A DNA stretch of 41,889 bases from Oscillospiraceae bacterium UBA6370 (lineage in GTDB: Bacteria > Bacillota > Clostridia > Oscillospirales > Oscillospiraceae), in assembly GCA_002437735.1 (NCBI GenBank), contig DJRC01000072.1:4577-46465 (forward strand). Reading direction: 5' to 3'. The position numbers and the translations under genes were made by a program. Shown piece by piece: positions 24,612 to 32,296 of this stretch; positions within the stretch are counted from its first letter, which is position 1, and each line of letters starts with the position of its first letter. Under the pieces are notes generated by a model. The model had not been told where the DNA came from and ran no database searches. It saw nothing but the letters and a program-made list of their open reading frames with translations.

Positions 24612-25494
24612 AGAAAGCAAAAATCAAAGGCTCGACGCATTTCTTGCGTCGAGCCTTGACGGCTTGACCCGCTCGCAGGCGACGCGGCTCATTGAGAGCG
24701 GCGAGGTCGCGGTGAACGGAAAGGCCGTCAGCAAAAGCTATAAGCTCGCGGGCGGCGAGGCCGTCGCTGTAACGCTGCCCGAACCGGAGCCGGTCGAGGC
24801 CGTGCCGCAGGACATTCCGCTCGACGTGGTGTACGAGGACACGGATGTGATCGTGGTCAACAAGCCCAGCGGCATGGTCGTCCATCCCGCGCCGGGGCAC
24901 CCGGACGGCACGCTCGTCAACGCGCTGCTGTACCATTGCGCGGGAACGCTCTCGGGCATCGGCGGCGCGCTGCGCCCGGGCATCGTCCACCGCATCGACC
25001 GCGACACGAGCGGTCTCATCATCGCGGCGAAGAACGACGCGGCGCACCAGTACCTCTCCGCGCAGCTCGCCGACCACACGCTCGCGCGCACCTACGAGTG
25101 CATCGTTGTGGGCAAGCTGCGCGAGGACCGCGGCACGGTGGATGCGCCCATCGCGCGCCACCCGACCGACCGCAAGCGCATGGCGGTGGTCGCCGGCGGA
25201 CGCGAGGCGGTCACGCATTGGGAGGTCATTGCCCGCTATCCGGGCTATACCCACGTCCGCTGCCGGCTCGAAACGGGGCGCACACACCAGATCCGCGTCC
25301 ACATGGCCTACATCGGGCATCCCATTCTCGGCGATACGGTGTACGGCGCAAAAAAGGAGGTCCCCGGCCTGACGGGGCAATGCCTGCACGCGGCCGGCCT
25401 GCGCTTTCTCCATCCGCGCACGCACGAGGTCGTGGAGCTTTCCTGTCCTCTGCCGGAGGAATTTACGAGGATGCTGCAAAAAATCGGGAAATAA
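24583..25494 (+). CDS. rluD: 23S rRNA pseudouridine synthase, RluD family
   Basis: A pseudouridine synthase of the RluA/RluD family, 303 residues. It has an N-terminal S4 RNA-binding domain (QRLDAFLASSLDGLTRSQAT, VNGKAVSKSYKL). The catalytic domain has VVNKPSGMVVHPAPG, catalytic Asp139 in VHRIDRDTSGL and ETGRTHQIRVHM. The start codon lies within lspA, after GGGAGAAGGA. It is the last gene of the dusB-sigma-anti-sigma-lspA-rluD string and is followed by a convergent terminator. Assignment to RluD rather than RluA/RluC follows from the S4 domain and the lspA linkage. Confidence 0.94.
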   Translation: MEPILLRASEESKNQRLDAFLASSLDGLTRSQATRLIESGEVAVNGKAVSKSYKLAGGEAVAVTLPEPEPVEAVPQDIPLDVVYEDTDVIVVNKPSGMVVHPAPGHPDGTLVNALLYHCAGTLSGIGGALRPGIVHRIDRDTSGLIIAAKNDAAHQYLSAQLADHTLARTYECIVVGKLREDRGTVDAPIARHPTDRKRMAVVAGGREAVTHWEVIARYPGYTHVRCRLETGRTHQIRVHMAYIGHPILGDTVYGAKKEVPGLTGQCLHAAGLRFLHPRTHEVVELSCPLPEEFTRMLQKIGK

Positions 25495-25520
25495 ATTGCA
25501 CGCGATACGGCACCAAACAC

Positions 25521-25556
25521 GGGGAGCGTTCTCTATGGCAGAGAACGCTCCCCTTT
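25521..25556. terminator. Convergent terminator between rluD and prmA
   Basis: A perfect 14-bp stem, GGGGAGCGTTCTCT / AGAGAACGCTCCCC, with loop ATGGC and a short T-run. It lies 5 bases from the prmA stop on the other strand. Confidence 0.9.
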
Positions 25557-25560
25557 GCTG

Positions 25561-26514
25561 TTATTTGCACAAATACGAGAACCAGCCCTCGCTCTCGCGA
25601 GCCTCCATGATCGCCCAGCCCGCAAGACGCAGTGCGTCCGCGACCTCGACCGCGCGGTCGTCGATGATGCCGGAGCAGAGGAACAGCCCGCCCTTTTTCA
25701 GCAGCGGCCGCACCTGCGGCGCAAGCGCGAGGATGACGTCTGCCACGATGTTCGCCACGACGATGTCATAGTCCCCGCCGAACTCGCGCGCGAGCCTTTT
25801 GTCGCTGAGCACGTCGCCCGCGCGGACGGTGTAGTGCTCCCGTCCGATGCCGTTGAGCGCGGCATTCTCGTAGGCGACGCCCACGCACTTGTCGTCGATG
25901 TCACAGGCGAAGGCGTCCTCCGCGCCCAGCAGCAGCGCCGCGATGGAGAGGATGCCGCTGCCGCAGCCGAGATCGAGCACCTTTTCGCCGCCGTGGATGT
26001 GCTTCTCCAGCGTCTGAAGGCACAGCCGCGTGGTCGCGTGGCTGCCCGTGCCGAAGGTCAGCCCGGGATTCAGGATGAGCTTCACGCGCTCCGTCGGCTT
26101 CGCCTGCTCCCACTCGGGAATGACCAGCAGGCGCTCGCCGATCTCCATGGGCTTATAGAACTGCTTCCAGTTGTTCTCCCAGTCGGCGTCCTCCACGTTT
26201 TCCATCGTGAGGAGCAGCGGCGCGTACTCGGGATGCTGCTTCTTGAGCGCCGAGAGCGCGATGCGCACCTGCGTCAGTGTGGAAAAGCCGGTCTCGCTCT
26301 CCTCGAGGTAGAAGGTCACGCGGCATTTGCCGTGCTTCTCCGCCAGCAGCTCGTCGTCCACATAGTCCCAATACTGGTGGTTGTTTTCGAGAAAATCCTT
26401 AAAGTCCGCCTCGTCGTCGATGACGAGGCCCTCGACGCCCTGCTCGCGCAGCAGCTCGCTGACCGGCTCCAGACCGGCGCGGGCGGTGTCGATGTGCAGC
26501 TCCAGCCATTTCAT
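25561..26514 (-). CDS. prmA: Ribosomal protein L11 methyltransferase
   Basis: A SAM-dependent enzyme trimethylating amino groups of ribosomal protein L11, 317 residues. It has the N-terminal substrate domain (MKWLELHIDTARAGLEPVSE) and the family segment NWKQFYKPMEIGERL. NPGLTFGTGSHATTRLCLQ, SAM motif I VLDLGCGSGILSIAALLLGA and the NIVADVILALAP loop follow. The start at 26514 overlaps the degV stop as ATGA, so it is translationally coupled to degV. The frame is also open upstream into degV, but that part is antisense to no known domain and has no start site. It shares the degV promoter. Confidence 0.95.
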   Translation of the reverse strand: MKWLELHIDTARAGLEPVSELLREQGVEGLVIDDEADFKDFLENNHQYWDYVDDELLAEKHGKCRVTFYLEESETGFSTLTQVRIALSALKKQHPEYAPLLLTMENVEDADWENNWKQFYKPMEIGERLLVIPEWEQAKPTERVKLILNPGLTFGTGSHATTRLCLQTLEKHIHGGEKVLDLGCGSGILSIAALLLGAEDAFACDIDDKCVGVAYENAALNGIGREHYTVRAGDVLSDKRLAREFGGDYDIVVANIVADVILALAPQVRPLLKKGGLFLCSGIIDDRAVEVADALRLAGWAIMEARESEGWFSYLCK

Positions 26515-27389
26515 CGCTGCGTCCCCACGAAGAACAGGCCCAGCGTGCCGCAGCCGGTGTGCGCACCGATCACGGGGCCGATGAAGTCCGCGCGGACGTC
26601 CGTCACGCCGAAGCGCTCCTCCAGCAGCTCCTTGACATAGGCCACGGAATCGGGGCAGTTGGCATGGCAGATGAACATGGGCTGGTTCTTGTCCGGCTCG
26701 ACGCCCAGCTCCTCCACCTTGTCGACCAGCGCCTTGAGCGCCGTCTTCGTGCCGCGCGCCTTGCTCATGGGAATGAGCCTGCCCTCGCTGTCGGTGTGCA
26801 TAACGGGCTTGATGCCCAGCATCGTGCCGACGAAGGCCGCCGTGGCGCTCACGCGGCCGCCGCGCTTGAGGTGGTTGAGATCGTCCACGATGAACCAGTG
26901 GCATTGGGTCTGGAGAATGCTCTTCACATACGCCGCCAGCGTCTCGATATCGGGGCTGCTCCTCCGGCGCTCCTGCACCGTGCGGTAGAGCAGCATCCCC
27001 TGTCCGCGCGAGGCGGAGAGGGAGTCGATGACAACGATCTTCGCGTCGGGGTACTCGCTTTTTAGGTCCTCCGCCGCGATGCAGGCGGACTGATAGGTGG
27101 TGGACAGCGCGCTGGAGAAGCAGATGCACAGGATATCCTTGCCCGCGTCGAGCGCCCTGCGCATCGCCTCGTCGAACTGGCCAACATTGGCGGCGGCGGT
27201 GGTGCTGTTCTCGCCCGCAGCGATCTTTGCGAAAAATTCCTCGGGGGACATATCGGCATGGTCGGGCGTGTTGAGATAGGTTTTGCCGTCAATCGTAAAG
27301 GAAAGCGGCAGAACGGTAAGCCCGAGCTCATCGACCTCCTGCTGATTCAGGTCGCAGCAGCTGTCGGTCATGATAATATAGTCACGCAT
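26511..27389 (-). CDS. DegV-family fatty-acid-binding protein
   Basis: DegV/FakB proteins bind a fatty acid and present it to the kinase FakA for phosphorylation. The 292-residue product opens IIMTDSCCDLNQQEVDELG. It has the conserved STTAAANVGQFDEAMR (fatty-acid/phosphate-site region with the STxQ-like Thr), CICFSSALSTTYQSA and HLKRGGRVSATAAFVGTMLG (LkkGGRis). Its C-terminus is IGPVIGAHTGCGTLGLFFV, matching the usual IGPVIGaHtGPG with Cys in place of Pro. It has its own promoter. The leader carries a GGGCCG / CGGCCC hairpin (27403-27422) immediately upstream of GGAAAGGA. No fakA is present in the window. Confidence 0.92.
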   Translation of the reverse strand: MRDYIIMTDSCCDLNQQEVDELGLTVLPLSFTIDGKTYLNTPDHADMSPEEFFAKIAAGENSTTAAANVGQFDEAMRRALDAGKDILCICFSSALSTTYQSACIAAEDLKSEYPDAKIVVIDSLSASRGQGMLLYRTVQERRRSSPDIETLAAYVKSILQTQCHWFIVDDLNHLKRGGRVSATAAFVGTMLGIKPVMHTDSEGRLIPMSKARGTKTALKALVDKVEELGVEPDKNQPMFICHANCPDSVAYVKELLEERFGVTDVRADFIGPVIGAHTGCGTLGLFFVGTQR

Positions 27390-27462
27390 GGCGTTCCTTT
27401 CCGGGCCGCAGACAAACGGCCCCTTTGTGGGGATAGAGTCGATTCTTCCTTAGAATGGCAGT

Positions 27463-27491
27463 ATTGTAGCAGAACGTTAAGATAATATCAA
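27463..27491 (-). promoter_or_regulatory. Sigma-A promoter of degV-prmA
   Basis: Minus strand: TTGATA (27486-27491), a 17-base spacer ending TGC (extended -10), and TACAAT (27463-27468). It gives a leader of about 70 bases. Confidence 0.82.
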
Positions 27492-27518
27492 TCATTTTCT
27501 GTAAACAATGCGTTCCGC

Positions 27519-28901
27519 TCACTTTCCGACGCAGAAGCGTTCGAAAATGCGCGTCACCATGTCCTCGCGCGCTGTGCGGCCGGTCAGCTCGCCGAGCGCG
27601 TCGAGCGCACCCTCGGCCTCGGTGAGCACCACGTCGGGCGTCAGCCCGGCGGTGAGCGCCTCGCGCGCCGTGCGGACGCTCTCAAGCGCACGGCGGACAG
27701 CCTCGGCCTGCCGGGCGTTGGTGAGCAGCGTGCCGCCCGCGGGAGCGCCGGCGGGAAAGCAGTCTCGGATCGCGTCGATCAGCACGTTCAGCCCGCCGGG
27801 CGTTACGGAATTAAAGGAGACCAAATGCTCCGGCGCAGGCGCACCGTCCGGCAGCCTCCAGACGGCGGTCTTTACGGCGGGATTCCGATCATCCTTGCTG
27901 ATGGCAAGGATCCAATGCGGCGCTTTGGCCGCAAGCGCGAGGATATCCGGCTCCACGGCGAGCGGCATTTGGCTGCCGTCCGCTACGACGATCACCATGT
28001 CGGCGCTCTCGACCGCGCGGCGCGAGCGCTCCACGCCGAGCCGCTCCACGGCGTCGTCCGTCTCGCGGATGCCTGCCGTGTCGATCAGCCGCAGCAGCAC
28101 GCCGCCGACCACGGCCTTTTCCTCCACGGTGTCGCGCGTCGTACCGGGAAGGTCGGTGACGATGGCGCGCTCGTAGCCCACAAGCGCGTTGAGCAGCGAG
28201 CTTTTGCCCGCGTTCGGCGCGCCGACGATGGCGGTCGCCGCGCCGCTTTTGAGCACGCGCCCGCGCGCAAAGGTGCCGAGCAGCGCCGTGAGCGTCCGCT
28301 CGCTCTCCTTGAGCGTCCGCTCCGTCTCGGCAAGCGTCAAGTCCTCGATGTCCTCGTCGGGATAGTCCACCACGGCGTAGAAGCGGCTGGTGAGGCCCAG
28401 CAGTGCGTCGTAGACCTGTTCGACCGGACGGCGCAGCGCGCCGTCCACCTGTGCGGCGGCGTTCCGCGCCGCCTCGGCGGTCTCGGCGTCGATGAGGTCG
28501 ATGACCGCCTCCGCCTCGGTGAGGTCCATTTTGCCGTTCAGAAACGCGCGCTCGGTGAATTCCCCCGCCCGCGCCTGCCGCGCGCCTGCGGCAAACGCGG
28601 CGCGCAGGACCTCCTGCAAAACGACCGGCGAGCCGTGGCAATGCAGCTCCGCGCTCTCCTCGCCCGTGTAGCTGTGTCCGGCGGAGAACACCACCGCCAG
28701 CGCGTGGTCGAGCGTGCGCCCCTCGGCGTCGCGCACCGTGCCGTAGGTCATGCGCCGCGGCGAAAGCTCCGCAGCCGAACGACCATCCGCCGGCGTGAAC
28801 AGCGCCGCGAGCACGCGCCGCGTCTCCGCGCCGCTCAAGCGCACGATGCCGACCGCAGCGGCCGCAGGCGCGGTGGCGATGGCAGCAATGGTGTCGGGCA
28901 T
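27519..28901 (-). CDS. mnmE: tRNA modification GTPase MnmE
   Basis: With MnmG, this GTPase installs the 5-carboxymethylaminomethyl group on wobble uridine of tRNAs. The 460-residue product opens DTIAAIATAPAAAAVGIVRLSG. The folate-binding N-terminal domain includes LHCHGSPVVL and GEFTERAFLNGKMDL. An inserted G domain has G1 GAPNAGKSS, the G2 region DLPGTTRDT, G3 DTAGIRET and G4 SKDD in place of NKxD. It ends in the catalytic-Cys motif FCVGK. AAGGAGGA precedes the ATG. mnmG and the jag/yidC/rpmH neighbours usual near the replication origin are not here. No clear terminator lies between it and the degV promoter. Confidence 0.96.
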   Translation of the reverse strand: MPDTIAAIATAPAAAAVGIVRLSGAETRRVLAALFTPADGRSAAELSPRRMTYGTVRDAEGRTLDHALAVVFSAGHSYTGEESAELHCHGSPVVLQEVLRAAFAAGARQARAGEFTERAFLNGKMDLTEAEAVIDLIDAETAEAARNAAAQVDGALRRPVEQVYDALLGLTSRFYAVVDYPDEDIEDLTLAETERTLKESERTLTALLGTFARGRVLKSGAATAIVGAPNAGKSSLLNALVGYERAIVTDLPGTTRDTVEEKAVVGGVLLRLIDTAGIRETDDAVERLGVERSRRAVESADMVIVVADGSQMPLAVEPDILALAAKAPHWILAISKDDRNPAVKTAVWRLPDGAPAPEHLVSFNSVTPGGLNVLIDAIRDCFPAGAPAGGTLLTNARQAEAVRRALESVRTAREALTAGLTPDVVLTEAEGALDALGELTGRTAREDMVTRIFERFCVGK

Positions 28902-28938
28902 AGGGTGTCCTCCTTGATGATAGCCTGTATTTGCCTGT

Positions 28939-28967
28939 ATGATACCACAAAACGGAAAAAATGAAAA
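28939..28967 (-). promoter_or_regulatory. Promoter of mnmE
   Basis: Minus strand: TTTTCA (28962-28967), a 17-base spacer ending TGG (extended -10), and TATCAT (28939-28944). The -35 box overlaps the T-run of the terminator of the upstream EamA gene. Confidence 0.7.
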
Positions 28968-28990
28968 GGGGCACGGAATATCCGCGCCCT
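28962..28990 (-). terminator. Terminator of the EamA gene
   Basis: On the minus strand, GGGCGCGGA pairs with TCCGTGCCC (one G-U) around a short TAT loop. CTTTTCATTTTTT follows. It lies about 30 bases past the EamA stop. Confidence 0.7.
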
Positions 28991-29017
28991 CTTTTTCCCT
29001 GTTCCGTGAATCGGCGA

Positions 29018-29431
29018 CTATAGGACCATCAATAACGTCCCTGCACCGATCAGAGCACAGCCCAGAAGGGATTTTGCCGTAAACCGCTCATGCAGAAAAA
29101 CAAACGCCATCACCAATGTGATCACGACGCTCAGCTTATCGATCGGCACAACCTTAGAGGCCTCTCCAATTTGCAGCGCCCGATAGTAACACAGCCAGGA
29201 GACACCTGTCGCCATGCCCGAAAGGATCAAAAACAGCCAGCTTCTTTTACTAATCTCCGTGACCCCGCCCTGTGTATTGGTAAGAAAAACCATTCCCCAC
29301 GCCATGACAAGAACGACCGCAGTTCGAATCGCCGTTGCAAGATTTGAGTTGACCCCGTCAATGCCCACCTTTGCCAGTATTGATGTGAGCGATGCAAATA
29401 CCGCTGACAGCAGCGCAAATGTAAGCCACAT
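29018..29431 (-). CDS. Single-domain EamA/DMT-family membrane protein
   Basis: A 137-residue protein with one EamA repeat and four to five membrane helices (MWLTFALLSAVFASLTSILA, then TAIRTAVVLVMAWGMVFL, WLFLILSGMATGVSWLCYY, LSVVITLVMAFVFLHERF and LLGCALIGAGTLLMVL). Full-length DMT transporters have two such repeats; half-size ones work as dimers. The likely role is export or uptake of a small metabolite, unspecified. The start at 29431 was chosen because GGAGG, itself inside an in-frame upstream ATG, lies 8 bases before it. Codon use differs from neighbours (AGA, ATA, TCA, ACA, AGT are frequent) and GC is visibly lower. This suggests recent acquisition. It has its own promoter and terminator. 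Confidence 0.88.
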   Translation of the reverse strand: MWLTFALLSAVFASLTSILAKVGIDGVNSNLATAIRTAVVLVMAWGMVFLTNTQGGVTEISKRSWLFLILSGMATGVSWLCYYRALQIGEASKVVPIDKLSVVITLVMAFVFLHERFTAKSLLGCALIGAGTLLMVL

Positions 29432-29469
29432 AATATTCGCCTCCATAACCGTCCGATCGTATTGCTTTT

Positions 29470-29498
29470 ATGATATCACGTCTCTCTTTTCTGCGCAA
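29470..29498 (-). promoter_or_regulatory. Promoter of the EamA gene
   Basis: Minus strand: TTGCGC (29493-29498), a 17-base spacer ending TGA (extended -10), and TATCAT (29470-29475), about 40 bases before the chosen start. Confidence 0.7.
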
Positions 29499-29503
29499 GT
29501 GCG

Positions 29504-29546
29504 GGGAAAGGGCGTTGACCGCCGGCAGCAGTCAACGCCCTTTCCC
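29504..29546 (-). terminator. Long hairpin after pnp (terminator or 3' stabiliser)
   Basis: A perfect 16-bp stem GGGAAAGGGCGTTGAC / GTCAACGCCCTTTCCC with an 11-base loop lies 20 bases past the pnp stop. There is no T-run on the minus strand, so it may protect the 3' end or terminate inefficiently. Confidence 0.6.
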
Positions 29547-29566
29547 TGTAAATTTTGGTTTTCCGC

Positions 29567-31714
29567 TTACTGCTCCTTGGCGGCCTCGGCCTGCTGAGCC
29601 TCGATCTCGAGGAGAGCGTCCTTGCGGGAGAGGTTCCAGCGGCCCTTTTCGTCGATCTCCATGAACTTGACCCAGATCATGTCGCCGACGGTGACCACGT
29701 CCTCGACCTTCTCGACACGCTTCTTGTCGAGCTTGGAGATGTGGACCAGGCCGTCCTTGCCCGGGGCGATCTCCACAAAGGCGCCGAACTGCATCAGGCG
29801 CACGACGCGGCCGTAGTACAGCTTGCCGACCTCGGGGACAAACACGATATCGTCGATGCACTTCTTCGCGGCGTCGCAGGCGGCGGCGTCGGCAGAGGCG
29901 ATGTGGATGGTGCCGTCGTCGTCGATGTCGATCTTCGCGCCGGTATCGGCGACGATCTTCTGGATGACGGAGCCGCCCTTGCCGATGACCTCGCGGATGC
30001 GGTCGGGGTCGATCTTCATGGTGATCATCTTGGGCGCGTAGGGGCTGACCTCGGGACGCGGCTCGGCGATGCAGGGCAGCATGATCTGATCAAGGATCTG
30101 CACGCGCGCATCGTAGGTGATGTCCAGCGCGTTCCTGATGATCGCCATGGTCAGACCGTCGTTCTTGAGGTCCATCTGGATGGCGGTGATGCCCTTCTTC
30201 GTGCCGGCGACCTTGAAATCCATCTCGCCGTGGAAATCCTCAACGCCCTGAATGTCGATGAAGGTGGTGAAATCGTCGCCGTCCTGGATGAGACCGCAGG
30301 AGATGCCGGCGACGGGCGCCTTGATGGGCACGCCGGCGTCCATCAGCGCGAGCGTGGAGCCGCAGATGGAGCCCTGAGAGGTGGAGCCGTTGGAGGACAC
30401 GACCTCGCTCACGACGCGGATGGCGTAGGGGAACTCCTCAACGGGCGGAATGACGGGCAGCAGCGCGCGCTCGGCCAGTGCGCCGTGGCCGATCTCGCGG
30501 CGGCCGGGGCTGCGGGCGGGCTTGGCTTCGCCGACGGAGTAGCCGGGGAAGTTATAGTGGTGCATATAGCGCTTCTCGGTCTCTTCCCAGATGGTGTCGA
30601 GCTTCTGATTGGCACTGAGGGTATCGAGGGTGCAGACGGAGAGCACCTGCGTCTGACCGCGGGTGAACAGGCCCGAACCGTGGACGCGGGGCAGCACGCC
30701 GACCTCGGCGGCGAGAGGACGGATCTCGTTCTTCTGACGGCCGTCGACGCGGTGGCCCTCGAGCAGCCACGCCTTGACGATCTTCTTCTGGAACTTATAG
30801 GTGAACTCGTCGAGGTACTGATCCATGTCGGGATACTCCTCGAGATACTTCTCGTGCCAGTGCTCGATCATCTCGTTCCAGCGGGCCTCGCGGACGTTCT
30901 TGTCGTCGGTATCCATGGCGGCCTTGGCCTCGTCCATGAAGTCGGCAACGATCTTGTCGAAGAGCTCCTGATTGAAGTTCGCGTGAGGATAGTCGAACTT
31001 GGGCTTGCCGATCTCGGCGACCATGCGGTCGATCAGCTCAATCTGCTTCTGATTTTCGTTGTGCGCCAGCTCGATGGCACGGTACATGGTGTCGTTATCG
31101 ACCTCGTTCGCGCCCGCCTCGATCATAACGACCTTCTTGCCGGTGGAGACGACGGTCACGTCAAGGTCGGAGACCTTGCGCTGCTCGCTCGTGGGGTTGA
31201 GGACCAGCTCGCCGTTCACAAGGCCGACCTTCAGCGCGCCGACGGGACCGTTCCATGGAATGTCGGAGATGGCGAGGGCAGCGGAGGTGCCGATGAGCGC
31301 GGCGATTTCGGGAGAGCAGTCGTGGTCGACCGCCATGACGGTCGCCATGATGGACACGTCGTTGCGGAAATCGTAGGGGAAGAGCGGGCGGATGGGGCGG
31401 TCGATGACGCGGCTGGTCAGGATGCCCTTCTCGCCGGGACGGCCCTCGCGGCGGTTGAAGCTGCCGGGAATGCGGCCGACGGAGTACATCTTCTCCTCAA
31501 AGTCGACGGAGAGAGGGAAGAAGTCGATGCCGTCGCGGGGACGGGCGGACGCGGTGGCGCAGACCAGCACGCGGGTGTCGCCGTAGCCGACCATGACGGC
31601 GGCGTTGGCGAGCTCGGCGAGCTTGCCGACCTCGAGGGTCAGCGGACGGCCGGCGAGCTCCATTTCATACTTGTGGTAGCCGGGGAATTGACGGTGGGTG
31701 ATGATGGTGGACAT
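29567..31714 (-). CDS. pnp: Polyribonucleotide nucleotidyltransferase (PNPase)
   Basis: A phosphorolytic 3'-5' exoribonuclease and RNA-degradosome component, 715 residues. It has two RNase PH domains. The first contains GDTRVLVCATAS and FNRREGRPGEKGILTSRVID; the second contains RGQTQVLSVCTL and SEVVSSNGSTSQGSICGSTL. A linking helical domain sits between them. The KH domain (IREVIGKGGSVIQKIVADTG) and S1 domain (YYGRVVRLMQFGAFVEIAPGKDGLVHISKL) follow. Of two nearby ATGs, the one at 31714 was chosen because AAAAGGAG lies 7 bases upstream. It lies 204 bases downstream of rpsO, the widely conserved rpsO-pnp order. The spacer holds a strongly structured leader (31741-31830). Confidence 0.96.
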   Translation of the reverse strand: MSTIITHRQFPGYHKYEMELAGRPLTLEVGKLAELANAAVMVGYGDTRVLVCATASARPRDGIDFFPLSVDFEEKMYSVGRIPGSFNRREGRPGEKGILTSRVIDRPIRPLFPYDFRNDVSIMATVMAVDHDCSPEIAALIGTSAALAISDIPWNGPVGALKVGLVNGELVLNPTSEQRKVSDLDVTVVSTGKKVVMIEAGANEVDNDTMYRAIELAHNENQKQIELIDRMVAEIGKPKFDYPHANFNQELFDKIVADFMDEAKAAMDTDDKNVREARWNEMIEHWHEKYLEEYPDMDQYLDEFTYKFQKKIVKAWLLEGHRVDGRQKNEIRPLAAEVGVLPRVHGSGLFTRGQTQVLSVCTLDTLSANQKLDTIWEETEKRYMHHYNFPGYSVGEAKPARSPGRREIGHGALAERALLPVIPPVEEFPYAIRVVSEVVSSNGSTSQGSICGSTLALMDAGVPIKAPVAGISCGLIQDGDDFTTFIDIQGVEDFHGEMDFKVAGTKKGITAIQMDLKNDGLTMAIIRNALDITYDARVQILDQIMLPCIAEPRPEVSPYAPKMITMKIDPDRIREVIGKGGSVIQKIVADTGAKIDIDDDGTIHIASADAAACDAAKKCIDDIVFVPEVGKLYYGRVVRLMQFGAFVEIAPGKDGLVHISKLDKKRVEKVEDVVTVGDMIWVKFMEIDEKGRWNLSRKDALLEIEAQQAEAAKEQ

Positions 31715-31740
31715 GATCATACTCCTTTTCAGATTTTTGT

Positions 31741-31830
31741 CGGGAGCCTTGTCCGACCCTTTAGCACTTGAGCTCAGCCGCGAAGGTCTCGCGGACAAGA
31801 TCAACTGCTAAAATGCGGGCGTCGGCTCCC
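31741..31830 (-). promoter_or_regulatory. Structured, pseudoknot-capable pnp leader
   Basis: In the rpsO-pnp spacer, read in mRNA sense: a closing helix GGGAGCC / GGCTCCC (31824-31830 with 31742-31748). Inside it, a 12-bp helix with one mismatch (31801-31812 with 31760-31771, TTTAGCA...TGCTAAA). A hairpin CCGCGA-GACCT-TCGCGG (31794-31778) sits inside that. An 8-bp pairing CTTGTCCG / CGGACAAG (31799-31792 with 31755-31748) crosses the 12-bp helix. The last pairing can form only as a pseudoknot or by displacing the inner hairpin. The element ends about 20 bases before the pnp ribosome binding site. All pairings were read directly; function is inferred. Confidence 0.6.
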
Positions 31831-31879
31831 TGTTTTGCGGGCTTTTGCGGGAAAAACAGGGGCGCAAGATAGCAAAACA

Positions 31880-31907
31880 CGCGGGGAAAGAACATCCTTC
31901 CCCCGCG
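31880..31907 (-). terminator. Weak terminator or processing hairpin after rpsO
   Basis: An 11-bp stem (mRNA sense CGCGGGGGAAG / CTTTCCCCGCG, one G-U) is followed by TGTTTTGC. The short T-run suggests partial read-through from rpsO into pnp. No separate pnp promoter was found. Confidence 0.55.
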
Positions 31908-31918
31908 CATATTGTCTC

Positions 31919-32185
31919 TTACTTACGGATGCCGAGCTTGGCGATGATGGCACGGTAGCGCTCGATGTCCTTCTTCATGAGGTAGTCGAGCAGGCTGCGG
32001 CGCTTACCGATCATCTTGTACAGGCCGCGGCGGGAGTGATTGTCGTGCGCGTGGACCTTGAGGTGCTCGGTGAGCTGGTTGATGCGCTCGGTGAGAATGG
32101 CGATCTGGACCTCGGGAGAACCGGTGTCGCTCTCATGGGTGCGGTTGGCTTCGATAATGGCAGTCTTCTGGTCTTTGAGCATCAT
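31919..32185 (-). CDS. rpsO: 30S ribosomal protein S15
   Basis: An 88-residue primary 16S rRNA-binding protein of the small-subunit platform. It has the typical SDTGSPEVQIAILTERINQLTEHLKVHAHDNHSRRGL (in two parts: SDTGSPEVQIAI and LKVHAHDNHSRRGL) and the C-terminal RSLLDYLMKKDIERYR. Two adjacent ATGs exist (32185 and 32182). GGTGG is rather far upstream (11 bases), so either could be used; the longer form is listed. It has its own promoter and a 105-base leader, and precedes pnp. Confidence 0.96.
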   Translation of the reverse strand: MMLKDQKTAIIEANRTHESDTGSPEVQIAILTERINQLTEHLKVHAHDNHSRRGLYKMIGKRRSLLDYLMKKDIERYRAIIAKLGIRK

Positions 32186-32290
32186 AGTTGTGTTTCCACC
32201 TTTCGATCAAATTCACCCAGAGCTGAGCGGCGGGACAGGTGATGATCCGCGTCCTAAGCCCGGGTATGCTCTTTGCGCGCCTTCACGCGC
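32186..32290 (-). promoter_or_regulatory. rpsO 5' leader, candidate S15 autoregulatory RNA
   Basis: The predicted 105-base leader is longer than needed for initiation and rich in complementary segments. In mRNA sense these are GCGC-GTGAAGGC-GCGC, GAGC...GCTC, ACCC...GGGT and GGAC...GTCC, which can be drawn as a branched structure before the GGTGG. S15 commonly represses its own mRNA through diverse leader structures. Whether this one binds S15 is inference. Confidence 0.35.
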
Positions 32291-32296
32291 TTTGAT

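Noticed and set aside
25561..27129. 522-codon minus-strand frame suggesting a long prmA or a fusion
   Set aside because: Only the last 317 residues resemble PrmA. The upstream part is a second frame of degV, and the real start at 26514 overlaps the degV stop.
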